A stretch of 64,000 nt of DNA from CAYPHY01 sp964410625 (GTDB lineage Bacteria; Chloroflexota; Anaerolineae; Promineifilales; Promineifilaceae). Location of the stretch: assembly GCA_964410625.1 (NCBI GenBank), contig CAYPHY010000009.1, positions 62,001 through 126,000 on the forward strand, written 5' to 3'. Shown here in pieces: positions 47,500 through 56,486 of the stretch. A program made the translations under genes and the position numbers. Under the pieces are notes generated by a model, which was given only the letters and a program-made list of their open reading frames with translations, ran no database searches and was not told the origin of the DNA. Each line of letters opens with the position of its first letter. Positions within the stretch are counted from its first letter, which is position 1.

Positions 47500-48249
47500 A
47501 TGGCTAACGTTGAAGGAAAAGTAGCAATTGTCACTGGCGCGAGTTCGGGCATCGGCCGTTCTTGTGCGCTGGTGTTGGCGGAGCGTGGGGCAAAAGTGGT
47601 TGTCTCTGATGTGAGTGTTTCCGGCGGTGAGGAAACTGTCAATTTAATCACTCAGGCCGGTGGTGACGCGATCTTTGTCCGCGCCGATGTCAGCTCGGCC
47701 GAGGATGTGGAAGCGTTAGTAAACCGGACGGTTGAGCAGTACGGCCGCCTGGACATCGCTGTCAACAACGCCGGGATCGGTGGCGAAGCGGCGCCGACTG
47801 GTGAGTACACCGTAGAAGGGTGGCGGCGAGTGATTGATATCAACCTGATCGGCGCCTTTCTCTGTATGCACTACCAGATTCCGCGCATGTTGGAGAGTGG
47901 CGGTGGGGCTATCGTCAATATGGCTTCTATTTTGGGTTCGGTTGGTTTCCCCGGCTCCTCCGCTTATGTTGCCGCCAAACATGGGTTGTTGGGGCTGACC
48001 AAATCGGCCGCGCTGGAGTATGCCACGTCTGGCATTCGCATCAACTCCGTCGGCCCAGCCTTCATTTACACACCGCTGATCGCTGAGATGGGGGAAGAGG
48101 GGCATAACATGCTCATCCAGGCGCATCCTATCGGCCGTTTGGGTGAACCGGAAGAGGTCGCTTATCTGGTGGCCTGGCTTTGCTCGGATGAAGCCTCTTT
48201 TGTGACCGGCAGCTATTATCTGGTGGATGGCGGTTACACGGCACAGTAG
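47500..48249 (+). CDS. SDR family oxidoreductase
   Basis: Classical short-chain dehydrogenase of 249 aa. The cofactor motif is VTGASSGIGRS, the structural NNAG is in AVNNAGIGG, and the catalytic Ser-Tyr-Lys are in NMASILGSVG and SSAYVAAKHG. Asp at the end of beta2 (VVSDVSVSG) favours NAD over NADP. GAAGGAG lies 9 nt upstream. It probably oxidises a sugar-derived alcohol, given the surroundings, but SDR substrates cannot be read from sequence. Confidence 0.93.
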   Translation: MANVEGKVAIVTGASSGIGRSCALVLAERGAKVVVSDVSVSGGEETVNLITQAGGDAIFVRADVSSAEDVEALVNRTVEQYGRLDIAVNNAGIGGEAAPTGEYTVEGWRRVIDINLIGAFLCMHYQIPRMLESGGGAIVNMASILGSVGFPGSSAYVAAKHGLLGLTKSAALEYATSGIRINSVGPAFIYTPLIAEMGEEGHNMLIQAHPIGRLGEPEEVAYLVAWLCSDEASFVTGSYYLVDGGYTAQ

Positions 48250-48271
48250 TGACTGTCCTTTATGAATATAA

Positions 48272-48339
48272 AGCTCACGCAAGGGCGCAAAGGTCGCTAA
48301 GTTTTTTAAGCTTTGCGCCTTAGCGTTCTTTGCGTGAGC
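48272..48339. repeat. 'tttgcgt' word-repeat hairpin
   Basis: Almost identical to 35880-35944: AGCTCACGCAAGGGCGCAAA faces GCTTTGCGCCTTAGCGTTCT plus TTGCGTGAGC. The conserved centre GGTCGCTAAGTTTTTTAAGC is shared by both copies, which are 12 kb apart. Confidence 0.85.
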
Positions 48340-48362
48340 CAGTCTCAAAGGAGAATTTAGCT

Positions 48363-49766
48363 ATGCCTGTTGTGGATCGTCGTGAATTCGGCGGCCGTTT
48401 TGCCGTCAAGGAAAACTCGCGCCGTCTGGCAAACTATCGTTATCTGGAAATCCAACTGATGGAGATGATCGCCGGGTGGTGCCACACCACGCCGCAAATC
48501 GCCTTCAAGGCTACCTTTGGTTACCACGTCTACGATCACGCGCAGGCGGCCGATATGCTGGGTGAACGGCAAGAACAACTGCGCTCGGCACGCGAACGCC
48601 AGGAACCGCCGACAGACGAATTTGCCAAGCTCTGCGAGCGCGTTTGGCATCTAAATTCAACGGTTGAGCGTTTAGTGGCTGTCTATCGCGTTCTCGAACC
48701 CCATCTGGTCAGTACCTATGTCTACCACGCCGACGCCACCGACCCGCTGGCCGATACGCCGACGGTGCGGATGTTGCGCCATCTGGCGGGGATGGGCCAA
48801 TCCCATCTGGCCTGGGGGCAGGCGATTTTGGAGGGGTTGACCCGCGAACCGGAAGCGCGGCGGCTGGCGCTGGATGTGCAGGCGGAGTTGGAAGCTGACC
48901 TGGTGGCCTGTGGCGGCGTAACCGGGCAGGGGATTGAGTCGCATTGGCTGGCTTTTCATAGCACACGGGCGGCCGATAAACCCAGCACACGGCCGCGACG
49001 GTGCGACTATCGCTTTGTCAAGCAATGCCCGCCGCTAGAGCATTCCATTGTCGAAGCCCCCTTCTGGTTCTCCGGCAACCCGGATGACTTTAGTAACGCC
49101 TATACCTCAGAAGATGAATGGTCACGCGAAGGCTACCGGCATAAGTTCCACCAACTGCTCTATGGCGAAGTAGAGACAACCGACCGGATGGGGAAGATGA
49201 TCGCCGAATTTCCCGACCTGCCTTGGGAGATGCGGATGGAACTGGCGAACCAGATGTGGGACGAGGCGCGGCACATTGAGATCGTCGCCAAAGCGTGCGA
49301 GGAGGAGTTGGGGGCAGAGCTTGGCTATGGCCCCTGGCCGCTGGCCTGGTGGTGGATGCAGAACGAAAGCGATCCGTTGCGCCGTATCTCCGTCACCAAT
49401 AGTTGGTCGGAAGCGAATTTGATGAGTACGCTGCGCCAGTGGCGCGAACATGCTGAAGAGCGCGGCTACAACCGGCTGGCCGAGCTATGCGACTACCTCC
49501 AGGCGGACGAGTCCAATCACGTCAAGCTGGCGACGCGCTGGATACCGGCTTTGCTGAAGGATGAGCCGGAACGGATGAATGATTTGCTGGAGTGGAGCCG
49601 CGCGGCCGTTGCTCGCATCGAAGGCTTTTACGGTTCGGCCTATGGCGGCAATGGTCAGGAGAACGGCGCAGTCCAGCGCAAAGAACCGCGCTTTACCTTT
49701 GTGCGCGGCCGAGGGGAGGAGTCTCAATCTGACCGCTCCGAATTTAGCTATATCATTGGAGAATAA
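48363..49766 (+). CDS. Ferritin-like (diiron-type) protein
   Basis: Helical protein of 467 aa. Putative metal ligands follow the ferritin-like E...ExxH plan: HVYDHAQAADML early on, MWDEARHIEIVAKACEEE and LQADESNHVKLATRW later. The LAWWWMQNESDPLRRISVTN segment resembles DUF455-type proteins. The role is unknown; oxygen-dependent chemistry or metal storage are the family possibilities. AAAGGAG lies 8 nt before ATG 48363, just right of a repeat hairpin. It follows the SDR gene on the same strand and may be co-transcribed. Confidence 0.7.
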   Translation: MPVVDRREFGGRFAVKENSRRLANYRYLEIQLMEMIAGWCHTTPQIAFKATFGYHVYDHAQAADMLGERQEQLRSARERQEPPTDEFAKLCERVWHLNSTVERLVAVYRVLEPHLVSTYVYHADATDPLADTPTVRMLRHLAGMGQSHLAWGQAILEGLTREPEARRLALDVQAELEADLVACGGVTGQGIESHWLAFHSTRAADKPSTRPRRCDYRFVKQCPPLEHSIVEAPFWFSGNPDDFSNAYTSEDEWSREGYRHKFHQLLYGEVETTDRMGKMIAEFPDLPWEMRMELANQMWDEARHIEIVAKACEEELGAELGYGPWPLAWWWMQNESDPLRRISVTNSWSEANLMSTLRQWREHAEERGYNRLAELCDYLQADESNHVKLATRWIPALLKDEPERMNDLLEWSRAAVARIEGFYGSAYGGNGQENGAVQRKEPRFTFVRGRGEESQSDRSEFSYIIGE

Positions 49767-49783
49767 AATTCATTTTAGTCCCT

Positions 49784-50482
49784 ATGTCTAAAGAAAGAAT
49801 ATTAGTACGTATAACACTTGTTGTGGCTGCGCTATTTGCTATTTCTGCAATCGTTGGTGCTGTTTTATCGTCTGGTTTCGCTTCAGCCGAAACCTGGGCA
49901 GTGATTGCAGCTGCGTTAGCTGTAATTACTTCTACTATTTCGTCTTGGCCTGCCCAACGTGCCCTTGAGCTTCAGCAAGATCAACAGCTTCCATATCCTT
50001 ATCCAACACTTGATATTAGGAGTAGGTATGGCTTAATGATGTTGCGGGTTACAAATTACGGCGAAAGTGTAGCCGTGGACATAAGGCTACGATGGAACCG
50101 ACCATTACTGAATGAAAAAGGTGAGTTAGTCCGCTTTACAGACCAAGAAGAAGCACCAGATATTCCGGCACTTCCACCAAATGAGAGTGTTGCAATTCTG
50201 ATCGGAAGACCATTTATTCTCTTTGAAAAATACGAGGATATGAGCTATTCCGGTGAGGTTGAATTCAAAGACGCTTCTGGAAACAAAAGGAAGCATGCTT
50301 TTTATCTAAGTGCAGAGGCTTGGAGAAAATCACCAACTCATGACGAAGAGGAGTTAAAAACACACTACCAAATTCAAAAAATACCGGACGAGATAGGACG
50401 ACTTCGGCGCGAACTAGAGTATATAAAATTCGCTCTTGGGGATTTGCAACCACAAGAACCAGACAGCGAAGAAACGGGTTAG
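49784..50482 (+). CDS. Membrane protein of unknown function, partner of the diadenylate cyclase gene
   Basis: Protein of 232 aa. Two membrane helices (about 9-31 and 37-54) are followed by a soluble domain with alternating beta strands (YGLMMLRVTNYGESVAVDIR, then PNESVAILIGRPFILF) and a C-terminal coiled-coil-like helix (DEIGRLRRELEYIKFALGDL). No family is recognised. The gene is clearly AT-richer than its neighbours and has no CGGCCG, suggesting transfer. The diadenylate cyclase gene starts 20 nt downstream, so the two form one transcription unit. Confidence 0.65.
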   Translation: MSKERILVRITLVVAALFAISAIVGAVLSSGFASAETWAVIAAALAVITSTISSWPAQRALELQQDQQLPYPYPTLDIRSRYGLMMLRVTNYGESVAVDIRLRWNRPLLNEKGELVRFTDQEEAPDIPALPPNESVAILIGRPFILFEKYEDMSYSGEVEFKDASGNKRKHAFYLSAEAWRKSPTHDEEELKTHYQIQKIPDEIGRLRRELEYIKFALGDLQPQEPDSEETG

Positions 50483-50502
50483 ATTTGGCTAATGGAGAAT
50501 AA

Positions 50503-51003
50503 TTGGCAACAGACGAGATCGCACAGGCTGTAGCTGAGCTTTGCAGGCAGCGACCAGACCTCAATTGCCGTACCATTGAGTCTGTCTTGACGCTTTCCCT
50601 GGAGATTAAACGCGAGGGCCGGGAAGGGCGCAATATCGGCACGCTGTTTGTGGTTGCCGATACGGAAGAAACGCTGAAGCGCTCGAAGAGCCTGATCCTC
50701 GACCCGCTTTGGTACCATCCCGACGAGCATAAGCATATTGATGATCCCAACTTGCGGGAAACGTTAAAAGAGCTGGCACAGATGGATGGCGCGTTTATTG
50801 TTGCTGACAGTGGGACTGTCCTTTCTGCCTGCCGTTATATCAATGTGTCGGCCGAAGGGGTGGAACTGCCTCTGGGGCTTGGCAGTCGTCATATGGCGGC
50901 CGCGTCCATCACCCGGCAAACAAAGGCGGTGGCTTTTGTCTGCTCCGAAAGCAGAGTCGTACGCATCTTTAACCAAGGCAAAATTGTCGCCATATTGCGC
51001 TAA
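50503..51003 (+). CDS. Minimal diadenylate cyclase (DisA_N/DAC domain)
   Basis: Protein of 166 aa that is essentially only a DAC domain, which makes c-di-AMP from two ATP. Visible motifs are ALSLEIKREGREG-like LSLEIKREGREGRNIGTLFV (32-51), the metal-binding DGA (95-97) in QMDGAFIVADSGTVLSACRY, and RHMAA at 129-133, where the canonical motif is RHRAA. It starts at TTG 50503 with GGAG 5 nt upstream; no ATG alternative exists nearby. It has no CdaA-type membrane helices of its own; the gene just upstream encodes a membrane protein that could anchor it. Confidence 0.82.
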   Translation: MATDEIAQAVAELCRQRPDLNCRTIESVLTLSLEIKREGREGRNIGTLFVVADTEETLKRSKSLILDPLWYHPDEHKHIDDPNLRETLKELAQMDGAFIVADSGTVLSACRYINVSAEGVELPLGLGSRHMAAASITRQTKAVAFVCSESRVVRIFNQGKIVAILR

Positions 51004-51048
51004 GGATGACCTTATTCACCTTCTTATGCTAAAAGCTTAGACAATCGC

Positions 51049-51366
51049 CTATCGCCCGAAGACCAGCATCATGCCACCCAGAAGCGCCAGCAGCCCCATG
51101 ATCACATTCTGCCCTTCAAAGCTAAAGCCAATCAGGCTAAACAAGCCGGTCAGAATAAACCAAGTACCGATGAAAAGCATCCCCAAATTTTTATTGATAT
51201 TCAAGTTTGCACGCCTTCTTCTGCCTCGACCGTCACTTCCAAACACGATCAACGCCAGACCCAATAGTCCAACAACAAGTAGCAAATGGATTAAACCATC
51301 AAATGTATTATTGGAAATGATCCCCAGCAACCATAAAAGCAAGAGAATGACAAAAAGAGCAATCAT
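51049..51366 (-). CDS. Small membrane protein, Lmo0937-like N-terminus
   Basis: Protein of about 105 aa with three or four hydrophobic segments. The first 45 residues (FVILLLLWLLGIISNNTFDG, then IHLLLVVGLLGLAL) match the Lmo0937-type small membrane protein pattern. A basic RGRRRRANL loop and two further helices extend it. The start is uncertain: ATG 51366 fits the family start, ATG 51420 and TTG/ATG 51441 are alternatives, and none has a ribosome site. Function unknown. Confidence 0.6.
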   Translation of the reverse strand: MIALFVILLLLWLLGIISNNTFDGLIHLLLVVGLLGLALIVFGSDGRGRRRRANLNINKNLGMLFIGTWFILTGLFSLIGFSFEGQNVIMGLLALLGGMMLVFGR

Positions 51367-51543
51367 GATGCGCTTTCTGTTCGCTAAAGGATTCCTTCTC
51401 TTGAGCGTTGGTGCCCACATTATAAACGAAGGAGTTAGCACGCGCTATTACGAACCACCATCAATGAAAATCCGCATCATCTGAGTGCATTCATAGAATG
51501 CCTATCCGCGTGATCCGCCTAACCATTTCTACAGGAGAAATAA

Positions 51544-53634
51544 GTGGAAAGAGGAGTTTACTTCGATGCCTGGTTCCCCCGGCAACATTGTTACCATCCT
51601 AGCCTCCCTGCCCGGCGGCTGAAGATGGTGGATGATTTGCGGGAGTACAAGGCGACGGTTTTAGTTTGGTCAGCATTGGGCGGGGGGTCAATCTCCTTAC
51701 CCTATTTAGAGGAAGAGGCGTTTGGCGAAATTCCCCCGCGTTTTCGCTTCTATGGCTTCGTCAATGACAAAGAGTTTATTCGAGAGTGTCAGAAGCAGGG
51801 GATCAAGGTCTTTGGCATCGTCTTTGAGGTGCAGGGGTGGGAGTTCGCGGCCGAGCTCAACGACGCGGAAGATACGATTCTCGCCCTCAATGAACTGCGC
51901 GGCGTGGGTAAGCGGGTTTCGCTTGGCTTGCGCGAGTTTTCACAGAACCGCTTTCCGAAGCTGTGGCGGCCGTTTGAGGAGTACTTCCCCGATGGCCTGC
52001 GCAACAGCGACGGCGAACTCGTCACCGACTTGATCGAGGAGTGCTGCTCGCGTGACATCTATGGCGAACCGTGCCATGCCCGCTGGGTGGAAGTGCCGGG
52101 CAATCCACAGCAATGTTACATGATGGATCGCAACAACCCCGTCTGGCGCGAATATTTGAAGGGGATCATCCGCATTCAGATTGATGCCGGGGTGGATGGG
52201 GTTCAACTCGACGAGGCAGAGTTGCCGATCACTAGCTTCCAATATGGCGGTTGCTTTTGCAAGGAGTGTATACGCGGCTTCCGAGCCTACCTGCAACAAC
52301 TGTCTATTGAAAGCCGCCCGGCCGAACTGGACGGCGTTGACCTCGACACCTTCCATTACGGAAGCTGGTTGCTTGAACAGGGTTATGACTTCAAGACCAA
52401 CCGTGAAGAGTCTCCCCTCTTTTGGGATTATCTGCGCTTCCAACAAGGGGCGATCACCCGCTACTTTGGTGAACTGGCCGACTATGCCCGTGAGTACGCT
52501 GCCAGCCAGGGGCGCAAGGTGCTGGTTTCGGGTAACTTCTTCAACCTCTTTGAACAGTATTACCCGCTGGAGCCGAAGGTTGACCTGATCATCACCGAGA
52601 TGCGCAATACCCGCTATCGCCAACCGGCGTGGTATCGCTATGTAGCCGGGTTCGCGGCCGACAAACCCGTCGTCGTTGTCGAAAACCCCTATGGCGGCGT
52701 CGTGCCGGAGTTGGTGGAGCAACTGAAGGTGGGCAAGGGGTATGATTTGTTTCGCCTTTCGCTCTATGAAGCGGCCGCGCTCGGCGCCAACATGAGCGTG
52801 CCTTATGGGGCGTGGCTGGGCAGCGTCATCCCCGACTCTTTTCATCCCCCCCATGATCTGTGTGTGGAGATTCAGAGCTTTCTCGCTGGACATGAGGCGT
52901 TGTTCAGCCGCCAATCGTGGTCGGAGACAGCCGTCATCCAAAGCATCGAAAGCAACTTCCAACTCGTCGCCCGCCGCGACCTCTTCGCCGACAACCGTGA
53001 CAACACCTCCGGCGATCAGACCATCCCCTTTTGGGAGGTGTGCGAATGGCTCGCCGACAACGCCCAACCGTATGATGTGGTCTTTTTTCCAGAGGGCAAG
53101 CTGCGCCCGGATACGCTCACACTAGAGCAAATTCAACAGTACGGCCGTCTCATCCTACCCGACTGTCGCTACCTCACTCCCCATCAGGCCAACTTGCTGC
53201 TGCAATATATGGATGGTGGCGGGCAGTTGGTGGTCATTGGGGAGTTGGGGTTGAATCTGGCGGCCGAGGAGCGCGAACGCTTGCTGGAGCAACCGAATGT
53301 GGTCAGGGTCGGCCGTCTAGCTGATCTAACGTTAGACGTGCTACCTGGCGGGCCACAGGTTGAAGGTATCCAGACGGACAAGCTGGCGTTGCACATTCAG
53401 CGGACGGCCGAGGGCGCGGCGATCCACCTCATTCGCTATGATTATGATCCCGCCCTTGACGCGATTCCCCCATTGCCAGAGCTACAATTTACTGTTCGCT
53501 TACCGCAGCCATTTTTACAAATGAATGTTTACAGCCCAGACAACACGCTCAGAGGGAGCCTGATCACTTCGGATAAGCTCCATCGAATCCAGTTGAGGGA
53601 TGTCCCGCTTTACTGTATTGTCTCACTTACTTAA
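51544..53634 (+). CDS. Putative TIM-barrel glycosidase-like protein
   Basis: Protein of 696 aa. The first 430 residues look like a glycosidase barrel (VYFDAWFPRQH, FIRECQKQGIKVFGIVFEVQ, AGVDGVQLDEAELPITSF, YAREYAASQGRKVLVSGNFF). The segment DGVQLDEAEL could hold the catalytic acid. The C-terminal half contains a Rossmann-like beta-galactosidase-trimerisation-type domain (RLILPDCRYLTPHQANLLLQ, then YMDGGGQLVVIGE). No GH family is assigned. The start is GTG 51544 with AGGAG 6 nt upstream. No signal peptide is seen, so it is probably cytosolic. Confidence 0.7.
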   Translation: MERGVYFDAWFPRQHCYHPSLPARRLKMVDDLREYKATVLVWSALGGGSISLPYLEEEAFGEIPPRFRFYGFVNDKEFIRECQKQGIKVFGIVFEVQGWEFAAELNDAEDTILALNELRGVGKRVSLGLREFSQNRFPKLWRPFEEYFPDGLRNSDGELVTDLIEECCSRDIYGEPCHARWVEVPGNPQQCYMMDRNNPVWREYLKGIIRIQIDAGVDGVQLDEAELPITSFQYGGCFCKECIRGFRAYLQQLSIESRPAELDGVDLDTFHYGSWLLEQGYDFKTNREESPLFWDYLRFQQGAITRYFGELADYAREYAASQGRKVLVSGNFFNLFEQYYPLEPKVDLIITEMRNTRYRQPAWYRYVAGFAADKPVVVVENPYGGVVPELVEQLKVGKGYDLFRLSLYEAAALGANMSVPYGAWLGSVIPDSFHPPHDLCVEIQSFLAGHEALFSRQSWSETAVIQSIESNFQLVARRDLFADNRDNTSGDQTIPFWEVCEWLADNAQPYDVVFFPEGKLRPDTLTLEQIQQYGRLILPDCRYLTPHQANLLLQYMDGGGQLVVIGELGLNLAAEERERLLEQPNVVRVGRLADLTLDVLPGGPQVEGIQTDKLALHIQRTAEGAAIHLIRYDYDPALDAIPPLPELQFTVRLPQPFLQMNVYSPDNTLRGSLITSDKLHRIQLRDVPLYCIVSLT

Positions 53635-53668
53635 AGTCTGAAAGAACGTTCGGCGCCAAACAGCAAAC

Positions 53669-54753
53669 ATGTCGAATCAGGGAGATAAAGTGATTAGCCA
53701 GTTGGTAGAGTGGGCAGAAAACCAGGCTCCTGTTCGCGCCATGCTGCNNNNNNNNNNNNNNNNNNNNNNNNNNNNNNNNNNNNNNNNNNNNNNNNNNNNN
53801 NNNNNNNNNNNNNNNNNNNNNNNNNNNNNNNNNNNNNNNNNNNNNNNATTAGCCAGTTGGTAGAGTGGGCAGAAAACCAGGCTCCTGTTCGCGCCATGCT
53901 GCTCACCAGCACCCGCGCCATCCCGAATGCCCCGGTAGACGCCTTCTCGGACTATGATGTGATTTTGGTTACGGCCGACATCCACCCCTTTTATGTGGAT
54001 AGAAGCTGGCTGGAGGATTTCGGCCGCGTTCTTGTTGGCTATTGGGACCCCATCTACCGCGAGCCAGATTATCACTGTGATGTTTTCGGCAACGTGATCC
54101 AGTATGAGGACGGCTTGAAGATTGATTTTACCCTCTGGCCGATTGAATTGTTGGGACGGATCGCCGCTGCGTCAGAACTCCCGGCCGAATTAGACGCTGG
54201 CTATAAGGTGCTGCTTGATAAAGACGGGCTAACCGAAGGGCTGCCATCGCCAACCTACACGGCCTATATTCCCAAGCCACCAGGCAACGAGCGCTTCCAA
54301 ACCCTGGTCAATGACTTCTTCAGCGATGCACCCTATGTGGCGAAGTGTCTCTGGCGAGACGAGCTATTGCCGGCCAAGTGGTGCCTTGATTTTGACATGA
54401 AGCATGTCCATCTGCGGCCGATGCTCGAATGGCGAGTACAATTGCATCACGGCTGGTCGGTGAAGATCGGTGCGTTGGGTAAAGGATTAAAGCGGCATCT
54501 ACCGGCCTACATCTGGCGACAACTGGAAAACAGCTATACCGGAGCCGGAATCGAAGAAAACTGGGAGGCATTGTTTAATACCATGGCGCTTTTTCGCCAG
54601 GTTGCGGCCGAAGTGGCCGAAGGGCTGGGTTATAAGTATCCACATGAGTTAGACCGACGGGTGACAGAAGAATGTCGAAGGGTATATCATATGCCCTTGA
54701 AATCCGCATTATCCGCAACAAAGACTACAGCGGATAAAGAAACAAACGAATGA
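53669..54753 (+). CDS. Aminoglycoside 6-adenylyltransferase-like protein (interrupted by assembly gap)
   Basis: ANT(6)/AadK-type nucleotidyltransferase. The active-site motif SDYDVILVT follows TSTRAIPNAPVDAF, and the body contains RVLVGYWDPIYREPDYH and KIDFTLWPIELL. The C-terminal helical domain has LRPMLEWRVQLHHGWSVKIG, typical of the family. As assembled, the frame is broken by 100 N flanked by an identical 55-bp sequence. Deleting one copy plus the N run (155 bp) restores a continuous frame of 309 aa, the normal length. It adenylylates aminoglycosides such as streptomycin in known members; chromosomal homologues may have other roles. Confidence 0.85.
53693..53902. other. Assembly gap with duplicated flanks
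   Basis: Exactly 100 N at 53748-53847, with the same 55 bp on each side (53693-53747 and 53848-53902). This is the signature of two contigs overlapping by one k-mer that the scaffolder failed to merge. It is not a biological repeat. Confidence 0.92.
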
Positions 54754-54844
54754 TTGGCACTCTATCCGTTCGTTTCTCTATCCGTTGTAGTTCCTACCAA
54801 GCAAACAAAAACCTGCATCCTCAACTTAATGATTAGGAGATGCT

Positions 54845-55390
54845 ATGATTTCCAAAGAACAACACCAACAAGCCCAACAACGGGCACGTGAATATCTGCA
54901 ACGGGCGGGTATTGTGCTGACGGCCGATGAAGCAGCCAATATCGAGGTAGCCGACTTTGGCCTGGGCGACCTGAACAACAGCGGCCTGGAGCTGATCACC
55001 TACATCAACACCGACCGCGTTTGTGCCAAAGAACTGGTGCTCTTCCCGCGCCAGACCTGCCCTGAACACCGCCATCCGCCCGTTGCTGGAGAGCCAGGGA
55101 AAGAAGAGACCTTCCGCTGTCGTTGGGGGGAAGTGTATCTTTATGTTTCCGGCGAACCGACGCCAAACCCGAAAGCGCAGCCACCAGGCGGCCGCGAACA
55201 CACCTACACCGTGTGGCATGAAATCGTCTTGCGACCGGGCGAACAATTCACCATCTGGCCTAACACCCTCCACTGGTTCCAGGCGGGGGATGAGGGGGCC
55301 GTCGTTTCCGAATTCTCCACCCGCAGCCGCGACGAAAGCGACATCTTCACCGATCCCGACATCCTCCGTGCGCCTCAAGTTGCTGAATAG
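54845..55390 (+). CDS. D-lyxose isomerase-like cupin
   Basis: Cupin of 181 aa matching the D-lyxose ketol-isomerase family. The metal-binding set is CPEHRHPP (two His), KEETFRCRWGEVYLYV (Glu) and PNTLHWFQAG (His), within the beta barrel. It begins AREYLQRAGIVLTADEAANI, as usual for the family. These enzymes interconvert D-lyxose and D-xylulose and often D-mannose and D-fructose. AGGAG lies 5 nt before the ATG. Together with the nearby glycosidases and transporter it supports intracellular processing of imported sugars. Confidence 0.86.
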   Translation: MISKEQHQQAQQRAREYLQRAGIVLTADEAANIEVADFGLGDLNNSGLELITYINTDRVCAKELVLFPRQTCPEHRHPPVAGEPGKEETFRCRWGEVYLYVSGEPTPNPKAQPPGGREHTYTVWHEIVLRPGEQFTIWPNTLHWFQAGDEGAVVSEFSTRSRDESDIFTDPDILRAPQVAE

Positions 55391-55399
55391 AATATATCT

Positions 55400-55479
55400 G
55401 CAACGAATTGGCGCAAACTTTGCGGCGCGAATTTTCGCGAATAATGCCTAATTCGTGTAAATTCGCGTTAATTCGTTGC
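55400..55479. repeat. 'gcaacgaatt' hairpin upstream of the nucleoside hydrolase
   Basis: GCAACGAATTGGCGCAAACT and CGCGAATTTTCGCGAAT face AATTCGTGTAAATTCGCGTT and AATTCGTTGC. Its outer arm equals that of the element at 9070. It ends 10 bp before the nucleoside hydrolase ATG, which has no ribosome site of its own. Confidence 0.8.
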
Positions 55480-55488
55480 GAAAAACTT

Positions 55489-56364
55489 ATGACCAAAATC
55501 CTCCTCGACACCGACATTGGCACAGACGTAGATGATGCCGTCTGTTTAGCTTACCTATTGGCCCATCCTGATTGCGAATTGGTAGGGATTACGACCGTTA
55601 CCGGAGAATCGAACAAACGAGCCTCGCTTGCCAGCGTCCTTTGCATGGCCGCCGGAAAAGATGTTCCGATTTATCCCGGCTATGAAGTACCGATGGTCGG
55701 CGAACAACGGCAGACCATTGCCCAACAAGCGGCCGCTCTGCCCAATTGGCCGCATCAGTCCGACTTTCCACAAGGCCAGGCCATTGAGTTCATGCGCCAA
55801 ACTATTCGCGCAAACCCTGGAGAGGTGGTTCTGCTGGCTGTCGGCCCCATGACCAATCTTGGGCGATTGTTCACGGCCGATCCGGGCGTTGCGTCGTTGC
55901 TCAAAGGGTTGGTGCTAATGGGCGGCATCTTCAGCGATAACTATCCCGACAAAGAGCGCGTCGAGTGGAACGCCAGCGGCGATCCGGCGGCGACAGAGAT
56001 CGTGTATCGCACACCCGTCGCCCTGCACCGTTCGCTTGGTCTGGACGTGACGGAGCAGGTGGGCCTATCTGACGATGATACCCGGCGACAGTTTACCGCT
56101 CCCTTGCTGCGGCCGGTGCTGGACTTCGCCGAAATCTGGTTCGAGCAGTTCTATCCGGCGATTACCTTTCATGATCCGCTGGCAGCGGCTACCATCCTCG
56201 ATCCAACTCTCTGCCAATACCGGCGGGGCCGCGTAACCATTGACCAGAACAAGACCTGGTTGACCCATTTCGCACCGGAGAACAACCCGGCTCCCCATGA
56301 AGTGGCGGTGTCTGTGGAAGTCGGCCGATACTTCGACCACTTCTTCAGCGTCTTCCATGAGTGA
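55489..56364 (+). CDS. Nucleoside hydrolase (IUNH family)
   Basis: Ribonucleoside hydrolase of 291 aa. The calcium-binding, catalytic Asp cluster is at the N-terminus (LLDTDIGTDVDDA, residues 5-16). VLLAVGPMTNLGRLF and LVLMGGIFSDNYP are conserved strands, WNASGDPAATEIV carries the ribose-contacting Asn, and FHDPLAAATIL has the C-terminal Asp. It splits nucleosides to base and ribose. ATG 55489 fits the family start; the longer frame from 55408 reads through a repeat. It ends the carbohydrate region. Confidence 0.92.
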   Translation: MTKILLDTDIGTDVDDAVCLAYLLAHPDCELVGITTVTGESNKRASLASVLCMAAGKDVPIYPGYEVPMVGEQRQTIAQQAAALPNWPHQSDFPQGQAIEFMRQTIRANPGEVVLLAVGPMTNLGRLFTADPGVASLLKGLVLMGGIFSDNYPDKERVEWNASGDPAATEIVYRTPVALHRSLGLDVTEQVGLSDDDTRRQFTAPLLRPVLDFAEIWFEQFYPAITFHDPLAAATILDPTLCQYRRGRVTIDQNKTWLTHFAPENNPAPHEVAVSVEVGRYFDHFFSVFHE

Positions 56365-56415
56365 GTAGGGGATCAAACTCATCCCTGCACACCATTATTA
56401 CGCCTAACCCTTAAG

Positions 56416-56475
56416 AGACCTCTGATGCTTTACTGCTCAAAACGCTGTTTCACTCGACAAAAAAACCTCAGAGGT
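56416..56475. repeat. Degenerate AACCTCTGAGGT palindrome
   Basis: GAGACCTCTGATG faces AAACCTCAGAGGTG across a 35-nt centre. It is the same arm sequence as 25758-25801. Confidence 0.55.
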
Positions 56476-56486
56476 GTGAACGGTTA

